Source: Pogona vitticeps (Eukaryota; Chordata; Lepidosauria; Squamata; Agamidae). Taken from it: a stretch of 64,000 nucleotides of DNA. The DNA is taken from contig NC_135793.1 in the NCBI RefSeq assembly GCF_051106095.1, forward strand, positions 5,623,501 through 5,687,500, in the 5' to 3' direction. The notes beneath the pieces are model-generated. The model did not search any database. It saw nothing but the letters and a program-made list of their open reading frames with translations, and was not told the DNA's origin. The first letter of the stretch is position 1. Every line of letters begins with the position of its first letter. A program made the translations under genes and the position numbers. This document shows, one piece after another, positions 54,395 to 64,000 of this stretch.

Positions 54395-55350
54395 CTCTAT
54401 TCATACCCACAACACAAATATAGATGCTTCCTTGTAAAGGTGTGTGTGTACATGTGCATTTTTCATCTCTCTCTTCCCAAACTGCATGGGAAACATTTGG
54501 TAAGACCTGCCACCCCTCCGTGCTGCTTCTTCTATACCAGCATTGGTAGATTTGTGAACTTCATGGACCCACCTTTAGATCAATCATCGTTGGTTCCTAC
54601 TTGCTTCCCTCTGCTGTGTGCATTTTTTTAAAACTAAAAATCCGCAGAATGTGTTTATAAGCAGGGTATTAATTTGTGGTTCGTGCAGTTGGTATTATTT
54701 TTATGGCACTGGGAGAAAGAAAAATAGGCCCCATCACACTTAATCACTTCAACTCAGCATTCCACGTGCTTGTTTGCACCAGTCAATCAACGGAACGAAA
54801 TCAAATTATTTAAGGCTGTTAATTCTTCCAGCAGTTTGAGTGCCCCATTTCCACCCCTCCTTGACATGTGCACCTGACATGTATTTTCCTTGAAACGGGA
54901 TACGGCTCCCTCAACAGACACATGCCAATCAACGCCGCATTTTGTGAGGAAATACCAGAACGACGGGGGAGGAGACTCCTTGACATGCGCTGGCAAATTG
55001 ATCTTCAAGATGTTCTTAAGCCTCTGGGGAGAAAAAGGGTCATGTGGGGAAGGAAGAAGCCGACGGGGGAGAAAGGGAGCCAATGTTTGTTCACTTGATT
55101 CGTGTCACCGCCTGGAGAAAGGCTCAGCACACGCAGCTTGCTTAGTTTAGGCCGAACCTACCACGTCGTATTTCCTTTACAACTCTGAGCATCTTTCACA
55201 GCTGGGCCAAAGTCTCCAAGTCAACTTTTTAAGGCCGACAATATCCGATCTACATTTTGTTTACGGAGCACCTTCGTTGAAAAGAGGGACATGGAGGTGA
55301 ATCGTTACCAGACATTTTCGGTCTCTTTTATGGCACCTCCAATGACTCCC
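54395..55350. other. Intergenic, unique-looking
   Basis: Complex sequence without repeat signatures; 54640..55150 could be a conserved non-coding stretch. No exon supported. Confidence 0.4.
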
Positions 55351-55354
55351 CATT

Positions 55355-55680
55355 CAGCCACAGACCCTCACTAAGGGTGTGGAACTGGTAAAAATCACTC
55401 AAATATCAAACATACCTTGAAAGCCCTCTTGTATTCTAGGCCATCAAGTTGGAACTGACTCATAGGAACCCTAATAAGCTTCCAAGGTAAGTGAGATATT
55501 TAAGGAGTCATTTTACCAGTTCCACCCCCTCAGTGAGCTTCCATGGTTGAGAGGGGATTCAAACCCTGTTCTCCAGAGTCCTAGTCTGTCATCTGTCCAC
55601 TGCACCAAACTGGGAAAGCTCTATTAAGGTCTCCATAAGTTGGTTCCGACTTGCAGCACATAACAATAATGACACAACAT
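55355..55680 (+). mobile_element. Outer SINE split by a nested SINE
   Basis: The left part (GTGTGGAACTGGTAAAAATC to CATACCTTGAAAGCC) and the right part (AAGGTCTCCATAAGTTGGTTC then GACTTGCAGCACATAAC) form one + strand SINE interrupted by the insert at 55437..55612. Confidence 0.75.
55437..55612 (-). mobile_element. Sauria/ACA-type SINE nested inside another SINE
   Basis: The + strand begins with the reversed tail GGCCATCAAGTTGGAACTGAC and ends with the reversed head GTCCACTGCACCAAAC. Near-matching flanks (GAAAGCCCT left, GAAAGCTCT right) look like target-site duplications within the outer SINE. Confidence 0.8.
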
Positions 55681-55984
55681 TCCTTAAAAAATGGTACTCA
55701 ACCGACTTGTATGGATCCTTTGCTGTTGTCACTTGTGGTATCAGTTATCAACACATAATTATCTCATCATTCTCTCTCATTCTCCAAGAATGAGATGGTG
55801 AAACAAGCATCATCTCCTTTTATTATAGCTGCATGATAGCACCACTATGTTAATGAGGAGCAGAGGAAATCAACATTCTCTAAGCATGCGGGCAGCCCAA
55901 ATAAAAAATTAAGACTTTGAAACTAGACTTCATAGCAGCACCAAATCTGGAACAGCGGTAGCATGTCATCTGCTCTTGATCTAT

Positions 55985-56078
55985 GCCAAATTTTGGGAAG
56001 TTTGGGCAAAGGGTATTTGAGTTATACATTTTAACTGTAAAACTGTTTTACACCCCCTCCCATTCAGAAATAGGTGAC
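55985..56078 (+). repeat. Dispersed repeat fragment, shared with 63840..63930
   Basis: TTTGGGCAAAGGGTATTTGAG, TTATACATTTT and TGTTTTACACCCCCT run parallel to the second copy. Family not identified. Confidence 0.4.
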
Positions 56079-56079
56079 C

Positions 56080-58185
56080 CAAAACATCACCAAATTTAAA
56101 ATAGCTCATATAAATTGAAAAGCCCAATCTTGCTTATCTGGAAAAAGAATGGTTGCCCCACAATTTTTTTTAATTGGAAAGAATCCAGGCTTCAGGGGCT
56201 GAAATACTGATCTTCAAAACAGGTCTTTCGAAAGGGGAAAAGAGTGACTTTTTTATGAATGGAGCATGCACAGTACATGCTTCTCTTCCTACTGTCTCTT
56301 CCTTCCTAGTAATATTATCTTTTCCAGTAAGTCCTGCTCAGGCCTTGCCTAACGGAGTGACTTTGTTTATTGAGATGGTCTATCTCATGTTAGGTCTTCT
56401 TAATTTCCTGCTACCTCCCCAGCCCCACCCCATTTCCCTAGCAATATTTTCTTTTCTAGTTCGTTCTGTATTTTCATTCTATGTGCATGGCAGGGTAGCC
56501 TCAGTTTAGTCATTTTTGCTTTAGTGAGAGTTCAAGCTTGACTTGACTGAGCACTCACTTTTCTGCCTTTCTGACTGTCTGTGGCATTTGTAAGGCTCTC
56601 CTCCATCACCATGTTTCAAATGAGTTGAATTTTTTACCCTGCCTTTCTTCATTATCATTCTTTTACACAGTATTGATGAATTTACTCTTGATTTCCAGTA
56701 ACAACATTGGCTAACTCTGAGCTCTACCCCTACTTTAAAAAAAAAAAGTCAAATGATACCATTCACACTTGTCAAAAAAACAGCCATGAGAATTGCTTTG
56801 TGTTGGAGTGAGAAGTAGTTAACTGATGAAACAGGAGTCACTTTCTCAGATTTTTCCCTTGCTTGAAGTCCCTGTGTGAATGTTAGTGAACACAAGAGGG
56901 GATCCTGTAGACCATCTTGACTGCTGCCAGAGGTGTGGCCAACGTTTAGGCTGTCCTTGACTATGTTAAAGCTTGGGAGTCTTTTTCCCTGCTGGCAATT
57001 CAGGCATGATATGGTGCAACAATACCTGGCGTTTTGAATAGTGAATACAGAAGCTCAATATCCCACTTTCATAAACTGGAGATTTGGTGGTTGTTGAAAA
57101 ACTGAATATTTAAAAATAATACATTCTGTTTTATAAGATATACTAGGATGACTTTCCAAACATAGAGAGAATAACCTCCATCATAATAATCCCAAATGGT
57201 TGCTAGGATGTACTGAGCTGTAAGTTTTGTTTCTCCGTAACAAAGAAAAGGTAATTTTACAAGCCTATAAATGTGCTGTCTTTTAGTCTTATTTAATGGT
57301 TAAATATCGTAGCATAATGTGGACAGTTCATCAGTCCATCACCATTCCTTAACTGCTGGAATCCATCTGAATCTCTGGCATTTGGCCTACATTTTTACGG
57401 CTGCAATAATTACAGCAGCAACGTGATCATAAATATTAACTGGATATCGCTGTATAGTCAAATATGGTCATTAAGAATAGGAATGGGTCAGATCTGAGAT
57501 TTAACCCTGGGATTTCTCTTAGTTGTCATCAGTCAGTATGAAATGCCGAGAGTCTGTCGGCAAAACCACATGCCGTTCTAAATGCTTAAACCATATGCTT
57601 CCATTATCACTGACATCTGACGTTAAAATAAGTCTTCGAATTATGGCTGCTCCACCTGGCTATTTAAAAGCAAAAATTTGGTGACTTGCAGAATCCCAAC
57701 AGAGCTGGCAAATAAATAGAAAGATTTACAGAACGAGTCTCGGGAAAGCTTGACAAAACAGCTGCATGCTAAGGGCCTTTGGACTTGTGAAAGAGAGAGT
57801 GGAAAAATTGGGTCCGTTTTTTAGTTTTTATAAAGAATGATGCTCGGTGAAATACTGTTTCTCTTTGTGATGGGAAGCTGTTTGATCGGTTCCTCATCTA
57901 AGCCCCTTCCTTGAAGAGAAATGGTACTGTGTGTAAGCTCCTTGAAAGAAAAAAATGGGAAACGATGTAATCTCTGTGCTTCATTTTGAAAAGAAACTGA
58001 GAGTGATAAAGAAAATTGTTAAAAAACCCCAGAGTCTTTAGCCCAGAGGAAAGTGCTCTGATTTGCTAGTATATTTTCCCTCTACTTTCTGCCCTGTAGC
58101 TTGACTCATGCAATGCAAAGGGACAGCCTCAGAGGTGTTAGTACCCCTCTACTGGGTGCATGTTGTTTCCAAACAGTATTTTAAA
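56080..58185. other. Intergenic, unique AT-rich
   Basis: No repeats recognised. 57360..57470 contains CAATAATTACAGCAGCAACG and further homeodomain-like AT cores. Confidence 0.4.
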
Positions 58186-58188
58186 AAT

Positions 58189-58208
58189 ATTTATTTATTT
58201 ATTTATTT

Positions 58209-58292
<84 letters not shown>
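58189..58292 (+). repeat. (ATTT)n(GATT)n microsatellite
   Basis: About seven ATTT units are followed by about nineteen GATT units. It precedes a LINE tail motif TATACCCCGCC. Confidence 0.95.
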
Positions 58293-58293
<1 letters not shown>

Positions 58294-58800
58294 ATTTATA
58301 CCCCGCCTATCTAGTCATTTCGACCACTCTAGGCGGCTTACAACATAAGGATAACAAATACCTGCTTTCCAAAGTCAGCGCTGCCACAGATTAGCGCTAA
58401 GTCACTTTGGAAAAATGAAAATAGAAAAGAGGCAAAAGGAAGGGATGGTCCCAGCAGACATTGCCAATTGGCATCTCATAAAACCAGAAACAGCTTCCAG
58501 TGTTGGAGCTTTGCAGAAACGCAATAATGGCTTTCTCGGCCTCTGCCATGCTGCCTCCTGCAACATTGGTTCCAACCTGTTCGGGTGTTAAGAACTTCAG
58601 AAGAGAACTTTCAGTCCCACCACCTTCACATGTGCATTTGGTAGGGCCTTCTCTGTTGCTGCTCTAGGACTTTGGAACTCCCTCCCACAAGAGACCAGAG
58701 TGGCTCCATCTTGTTAGCTGTAAATATTGCTTCTTAGTAATGCAAGCCACCTTGAGTCCTTGTTAAGGAGATGGCCAGGTTAAAATATTTGAAATAAATA
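58293..58800. mobile_element. L2/CR1-like LINE pieces
   Basis: TATTTATACCCCGCCTATC and CTAGGCGGCTTACAACAT resemble an antisense LINE 3' end common in lizards. Further right, GGGCCTTCTCTGTTGCTGC, GGAACTCCCTCCCAC and a terminal AATAAATAAATA look like a sense-strand end of the same class. Boundaries are uncertain. Confidence 0.5.
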
Positions 58801-59030
58801 AATAGGTTTCCATTGAGGGAAATGCTTGTCTAAAGAAACAAGGTTTTAGAAATTTTTTGGAGGGTGTCAGTGGGGTGGGCTGGCAGATGTCCGGGGGAAG
58901 TTGGTTCCAAAGTCTAGGTGCGACCACCAAGATGGCCCAACTCCTAGTCCTCTCTCTTTGGGCTTCTCTTGGTGTCAACACCCTCAGACATCCCGCCTGG
59001 GATAAACCAGCAGAATGGGCAGTTCTTGCC
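58801..59030 (-). mobile_element. L2/CR1-like LINE piece, antisense
   Basis: On the minus strand, blocks around GGACTAGGAGTTGGGCC and CTTTGGAACCAACTTCCCC resemble the LINE region seen in sense just upstream. Low resolution by eye. Confidence 0.4.
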
Positions 59031-59106
59031 AGTAGAAAATGTTCTGCCAGGTACCGAGTGAGCCATCAAGGCATTAGAAAGCAATCAATGCTTGTTTTGC
59101 TGGGAT

Positions 59107-59522
59107 GTTGTTTTGTTGTTGTTTAGTCGTTTAGTCGTGTCTGACTCTTCGTGACCCCATGGACCAGAGCCCGCCAGGCCCTCCTGTCTTCCACTGCCTC
59201 CCAGAGTTGGGTTGAATTCATGTTGGTTGCTTCAATAACACTGTCCAACCATCTCGTCTTCTGTCATCCCCTTCTTCTCTTGCCTTCACACATTCCCAAC
59301 ATCAGGGAGTCTTTTCCAAGGAGTCTTCTCTTCTCATGAGATGGCCAAAGTATTGGAGCCTCAGCTTCAGGATCTGTCCTTCCAATGAGCACTCAGGCTT
59401 GATTTCCTTCAGAATGGATAGGTTTGTTCTCCTTGCAGTCCAGGGGACTCTCAAGAGCCTCCTCCAGCACCACAATTCAAAAGCATCAATTCTTCGGCGG
59501 TCAGCTTTCTTTATGGTCCAGA
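59107..59522 (-). mobile_element. Bov-B (RTE) LINE 3' end fragment
   Basis: Antisense reading gives WTIKKADRRRIDAFELWCW and LLRVPWTARRTNLSILKEI, then FGHLMRREDSLEK, ending at GTTGTTGTTTAGTCG on the + strand. It is truncated right after the WTIKKADRR block. Confidence 0.9.
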
Positions 59523-59524
59523 AA

Positions 59525-60380
59525 GCTGACCGGATGTTGTTAGATCCTCCTAATTGCCACATCCCATGAAAGTTTGCGGCCTTCCCAAAACCAGTCCCCT
59601 CTTGTTCGTATTTGTGTGGGATAAGCAGCCGCCACCTGTTCAACAGGCCTGTTAAAAAAAGAAAAGAAAAGAAGCAAGACGGAGGTGAAAGGTTTTTTCA
59701 GAGCACTGACTTCTCTTCTGGACGGGAAAACCCATCAGCATCCAAGATCAACACGTTCACTGGCAGCCCCACATAGCCATGGATGGTCTGGCATGAGAAA
59801 CAATCACACAACATTTAGCAAGGCCTCCCAAGATGAAGCTGCCTGGGCTTCTTAGAACTGAACCTTAAAGAGGGATTTAACATCTTTGTTCCACGTGTGT
59901 GTCAACATGTTAAAAGTAAACTATGGAGTGGTGAAAACTGGCCACTGCTTTTGGGTTCCTCATTTCCATCCTTGCTCGACTGGGATTTCCGATTCACTTA
60001 AGGACTCCTCTTGGCTTGAGGGAAGCGACATAGGAAAAAAAATCTAATGCATCTCTGGGCACAATGCTCTACTGCTCTTCACGTTCCTTTTCCATTTGGG
60101 GGCTAATTTCCTAGCTTCAGTTTGGACGTTGTCAACATTTGGTTTCCCTGCAAGGAAAAAAAAGCACCACATCCTTTCCTGGCGAGAACGAGAAGCATGG
60201 GACATTTGTTATAAGATTCTCAGTCCCATGATCCCCAGCCAGCATAGCTACTTCCCGCCACAAAGAAGAACAGGAACGGAAAATTTCAAAGTTTCAAAGT
60301 TATCCATTCAAAGCCTTGGTCCTGGATGAAGAAATCTGTTAATTTCACTTGCTTCCATGTCTGAATTTATTTCATTTAAA
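59525..60380. other. Intergenic, no recognised feature
   Basis: Unique-looking sequence following a truncated Bov-B. Confidence 0.45.
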
Positions 60381-60384
60381 TAAT

Positions 60385-60526
60385 AATAATTTTAGAACTG
60401 CTGAGCTGGAAGGGACTCTATGGGTCATCAAGTCCAACCCCTGCCAAAGGAGGCCCAATGGGGGAACTGAACTCCCAGCTTCAGGCTCCGCAGTCCAACA
60501 CCCAACTCACTGAGCTATCCAGCCAT
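60385..60526 (-). mobile_element. tRNA-SINE with CR1-like tail
   Basis: AGAACTGCTGAGCTGGAAGGG, GGGTCATCAAGTCCAACCC, then GAACTGAACTCCCAGCTTC and CACTGAGCTATCCAGCC. Confidence 0.85.
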
Positions 60527-60984
60527 TGATAGCTATAGTGGCCTATTTAACCCAGTTATGCCTTTGCTGTCCTCCTGCTTTTGTTTCTGCAGAGGAGTCA
60601 ACAACCAAAGTTATAACTCTGTACTAATAATAATAATAATATAATTTATTGTCATTGTAAGTAGATACACAGTATACCCATACAACGAAATTCACAGACA
60701 CCCAGAGAGCAGACACATGCACACACATAACATTCCCCAAACACTCCCCACCCAAAATATTGTTAAAAGGCTGGCTGCAACTCCGCTAGCCGACAGAGAG
60801 GGAGAGATAGATTGGATTTGCCACACCACTTAGAGGGGGGTCCTCGGCAAGGCAGAATTTGATTAGCACCTCCGAAAATGGCCACATAAATCTCCGCAGA
60901 GCGCAGGGGAAGTGAACTAGAGAATAAGCTGTCAGCAGCTCCCTATGATTTGACCACGTCCGGCAGAGACATTCCACATCCTGA

Positions 60985-61215
60985 CCCCCAGCTGTCAATC
61001 AGCACTTTGGAGTGACCCGCGTTTCCCCCATGCGAGGGCCTGTCATCTGTTCGGCAGACATTCGCAATTCGCTATCCGCCCACCCTTCTTTTTCGGAGCT
61101 TGTCATCTATCATTATTTTGGAAACGAACGAGACAATGCACAGTGGAGCAGGCTTCGGGGCGACTGGAGAGCCCTCCGTATCCTGACCTAGATCGCCAGA
61201 ATGTCATGTAATTAA
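60985..61215. promoter_or_regulatory. Candidate conserved regulatory element
   Basis: Non-repetitive sequence holding CTGTCAATCA (60992..61001), an exact PBX-MEIS type site in reverse, plus two TGTCATCT sites (61041, 61101) within 120 bp and a TGTCATGTAATTA further right. Such clusters are typical of developmental enhancers. It lies 17.6 kb after TBX22. Confidence 0.3.
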
Positions 61216-61289
61216 GAGGGAAAACTGCTCTTCTCCCGACTCTTCCCCTTCCCTCTTTTCTAAAGGCACAAATACGTGCTCCAGCCTAT

Positions 61290-61395
61290 TTTGTTTTATT
61301 TATTTGTCTTATTTCTAAGCTACTTTTCTCCCAATGAGGGGACTTGAGGCAGCTCACAATGTTAAAAAACAGAATTAAAAGCACAATAAACTGAG
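61290..61395 (-). mobile_element. LINE 3' end remnant
   Basis: It shows TTTATTTATTTG, CTACTTTTCTCCCAATG, GAGGCAGCTCACAATG and AAAAGCACAATAAA, the same terminal layout as at 20456..20530. Confidence 0.5.
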
Positions 61396-61520
61396 CCCCT
61401 CAAAAACCCCTCCAATGGAGTGAACTGTGGCTCAAAAGCCAATTACCTCAAGATTTAGCTCAAAAGCCAGTTACTTTATTACCAAAGAGGCTGCATCAAG
61501 TTATTTATTCATTCATTTAC

Positions 61521-61669
61521 CCGTATTTTCCGCTCCATAAGACGCACCAATTTTTTAGGAGAAGAAAACAGGAAAATATAATCTGTTTTCTTCTCTCCAA
61601 AAGATGCACAGACTTTCCGCCCCCCTGTTTTGTGGGGGGAAAGTGCGTCTTATGGTGCGAAAAATACGG
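61521..61669. mobile_element. Short MITE with CCATAAGACGCAC termini
   Basis: CCGTATTTTCCGCTCCATAAG at the left and CTTATGGTGCGAAAAATACGG at the right are inverted. An internal AGAAGAAAACAG/CTGTTTTCTTCT pair adds a second stem. Related to 11817..12074 by its terminus. Confidence 0.8.
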
Positions 61670-61674
61670 TACAT

Positions 61675-63085
61675 TTTTATCTCGCCCAATTACAATGGCG
61701 ACACCCCTACCCTGGGTGGCTAACACAACAAGTTCATTCAAAATAACACAGTATATTAATAATAGATATAACAATAAATAAAGGTAAGGGCAAAGTGCAG
61801 CCTCTAGAAACCTCCAGAAGTGGTGGATCCACAAGATCCCAGGGTCTCCCTGCGCTGCTTAACACCTATTTATCAGAACTGACAGTGGCCTCTATGACAC
61901 TAGGGTAATGATTTCTGCTCTCCACGAGTGACTTCCGGCTAAAACAAGACCATGCCCAGAGGCCTAGACCAAGATATTTTGCTATCTGAAGTGAAGAACA
62001 AGATGGCGGTGCCCCCTTTCCATTCTACGTACTCACCATCAAGTGAAACATAGGGTTGCCATAAATTGGAGGCGCCTTGACGAAAGAGAAGAACAAGGCA
62101 TATCTCAAAATGGTTGAACTCCAGTACTCCAGTACAACCAGCGTAGGCTTGTTGAATCAGTGGGGATTTGCTTAATCAACGGCTTCCTAAATTCCATTGA
62201 TTCCATGGTTTGAATTTCATTGATTTATGATCTATTACTGGCTGGCAGCCAATTCATTGATTTAAAAGGACAACCCTCTGACACGTGTCCCATACTTGGT
62301 TCATTGATAGATTCATCAATACAATTGCTTTTGTTCTTTTAAAAGAGAGGGAAGAGCGCTCTGTCTAGTTGAGTTATTTTATGTCCGACGTCACCGCAAA
62401 TGAATGGAAGACAACACTCTTTCCTCCTCCTCCCCCTTTTTTTGCACAAGTGTGTTTATTTTCTGAATTCCTCCAAACCATTCAGACCGGGCTGTTTCGT
62501 GCCCACTACAGCTTTTCTCTCCCAAAGCCGTGACAGTTGGCAATTCCCTGAAATCAGTTTTGGCATCAGATCAGAACCATTGGGGTAATTTCGGTGCCAT
62601 GAGCGTAGCTTGCAGAACGAGATACAAATACCAGAAAGAACGGGCTCATTTCAAGCGCTTGCACAGCCGTATGGGGCTGATCATGGGAATGACTTCACCA
62701 AGGGCAGAACCCAACTTTTATGAACCCCCCCTCCCCTGAGGTCAAAAGGTTCAAAACTCAGGCACTTACTGAATTCAAGAGTTATGTACACCTTGCTTCC
62801 ATTTCTTACAAGAATCCAAAATAGCAGCAGAATCATTCTGGCTGGTTTTGAAACCCTTAATATTAAAAAGTCAGCATTTGTTGAGTCCAGCCTGGTGACA
62901 GAGAGGAAGCCTAAATGTCTGCCATTTCCTATAGTACACCAGGCATTCTTTACTTTCTGACTTCTGCGAGGAAGCAAGAAAAATGTGGGCATTAAAAAAA
63001 CCCCTCTTACAGTAATTAAGATCTAAAAATGAATGTCCTCTGAATATCCCTTCTACTTTCCCAATATTGTTAAATGTTCTCTTCC
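61675..63085. other. Intergenic, no recognised feature
   Basis: Unique-looking sequence before the candidate exon at 63091. A SINE-like tail trace (GGTTGCCATAAATTGGAGG) lies near 62054. Confidence 0.4.
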
Positions 63086-63090
63086 TGCAG

Positions 63091-63325
63091 AGTGACCGAG
63101 ACAGAGAGGATGGCTTCTGCGAGAGGTCGGCTGAATGCTTTCTGCTATTCTGAAAGAAAAGAAATGGGCAGAAGCCTTTATCTCGAGCACATCTGTCCCA
63201 CAGGATTAAGACAGACTGAAGATCTCATATTTACCACCATCCAGTTATCTTCCCTACAATTTATTGAGGGTAAAACATCTGGGGCCGATTTTAAGGAGCT
63301 CTGCAAGAAGGAGTGTTACGAAATG
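63091..63325 (+). other. Candidate exon of an unidentified gene
   Basis: A pyrimidine-rich tract ending CTTCCTGCAG (63081..63090) and a donor ATG|GTATGT (63326) bracket 235 bp open in one frame: a piece such as MASARGRLNAFCYSERKEM, later FKELCKKECYEM. I do not recognise the protein, and it does not match TBX22 neighbours I can recall (TENT5D, SH3BGRL). It could be chance. Confidence 0.2.
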
Positions 63326-63404
63326 GTATGTTTATTACTGAATAGATGAGACAGACTTGAAGAATAGATGCCTTTTGTCTAAGGTAATTCTTGCTAAATG
63401 GTAA

Positions 63405-63745
63405 ACGTAAAGGTTCTCCTTGACATTTAGTCCAGTCGTGTCCAACTCTAGGGCGCGGTGCTCATCCCCATCTCCAAGCTGTAGAGCCAGCATTTGTCCG
63501 TAGATGGTTTCTGTGGTCATGTGACCGGTGCAACTAGACACAGAACACCATTACCTTCCCACTGAGGTGGTACCTATTTATCTGCTCACATTTACATGCT
63601 TTCAAACTGCTAGGTTGGCAGGAGCTGGGACAAGCGACACGAGCTCACTCCATTGTGTGGATTCAATCTTATGACAGCTGGTCTTCTGACCTTGCAGTAC
63701 AGAGGCTTCTGCGATTTAACCCACAGCGCCACCACATCCCCCTAA
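63405..63745 (-). mobile_element. Long tRNA-derived SINE, squamate type
   Basis: It runs from AAAGGTTCTCCTTGACATTTA through GTCATGTGACCGGTG, CATTACCTTCCCACTGAGG and GACAAGCGACACGAGCTCAC to GCGCCACCACA. The minus strand head reads GGCGCTGTGGGTTAAATCGC, a tRNA-like A-box area. Confidence 0.78.
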
Positions 63746-63839
63746 TGTATATGTATATATTTATGTATTATTGCTGCATGAGAGTGCAGAGTAGATGCAG
63801 CAACAGAGCAAATCTGCATTCCACAAGTCAACTGTAAAA

Positions 63840-63930
63840 ATGGGGGGCTGAAAACATTTGGGCGACAGGTTTTTGAGTTATGATTTTTAAAAAGTAAAAT
63901 TGTTTGACCCCCTGTGCAGACATCTTCCCG
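63840..63930 (+). repeat. Dispersed repeat fragment, shared with 55985..56078
   Basis: TTTGGGCGACAGGTTTTTGAG, TTATGATTTTT and TTGTTTGACCCCCTG align with the first copy by eye. Confidence 0.4.
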
Positions 63931-64000
63931 CCACTCCTCGCAGGAGGCGGGAGGAAAAGCCTCGTTGCAAGGTTGAAGAGTGGCGAGCAGATCGTGCACT

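Noticed and set aside
56174-56509. 111-aa open frame with hydrophobic segments
   Set aside because: No recognisable homology and pyrimidine-rich composition; no supporting splice or initiation context.

Overview
The window is nuclear DNA from a vertebrate, most likely a squamate reptile (lizard or snake). The evidence is its repeats: fragments of the Bov-B (RTE) LINE, tRNA-derived Sauria-type SINEs with Bov-B tails, a CR1 3' end, an R4-type LINE tail, Penelope-like remnants and many short foldback DNA transposons, around one ordinary intron-rich host gene. There are no operons, CRISPR arrays, free-standing tRNA genes or rRNA genes.

The host gene is TBX22, a T-box transcription factor of palate and craniofacial mesenchyme, on the + strand. 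Eight coding exons (24767..24917, 27389..27536, 32837..32938, 36477..36651, 37838..38002, 39709..39773, 40437..40522, 42766..43367) join with GT/AG borders and matching phases into a 497-codon frame with no internal stop. Exon 1 carries an eh1-like repressor motif and a basic cluster. Exons 2-7 carry the T-box and exon 8 the C-terminal regulatory region. The first exon lies in a GC/CpG-rich stretch of about 24.0-25.2 kb.

The left flank (1-24 kb) and right flank (44-64 kb) are intergenic. The left flank holds Bov-B/RTE pieces (2.6, 3.1, 5.7, 15.2-15.95, 16.4-16.7 kb), SINEs, hAT-like foldback MITEs, a palindromic MITE (11.8-12.1 kb), a CR1 end (12.4-12.9 kb) and a Tigger/pogo-like MITE (13.96-14.37 kb). 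The right flank holds a 220-bp Penelope-like element with a hammerhead-like motif (44.73-44.95 kb), two more Tigger-like MITEs, a LINE RT C-terminal fragment (47.7-48.3 kb), Bov-B pieces at 51.9 and 59.1 kb, nested SINEs at 55.4-55.7 kb and an L2/CR1-like tail at 58.2-58.8 kb. A weak candidate exon (63091..63325) and a possible enhancer (about 61 kb) are the only non-repeat hints there.

The most distinctive structures are a minisatellite 28 bp after the exon 5 donor, built as two identical 126-bp higher-order repeats; an inverted pair of R4 LINE tails around a four-part microsatellite in intron 2; and several hammerhead-like cores (CTGANGA ... GAAA) in dispersed repeats. I did not find a convincing new multi-gene system. 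Repeat family names come from memory of their sequence signatures, not from a database search.
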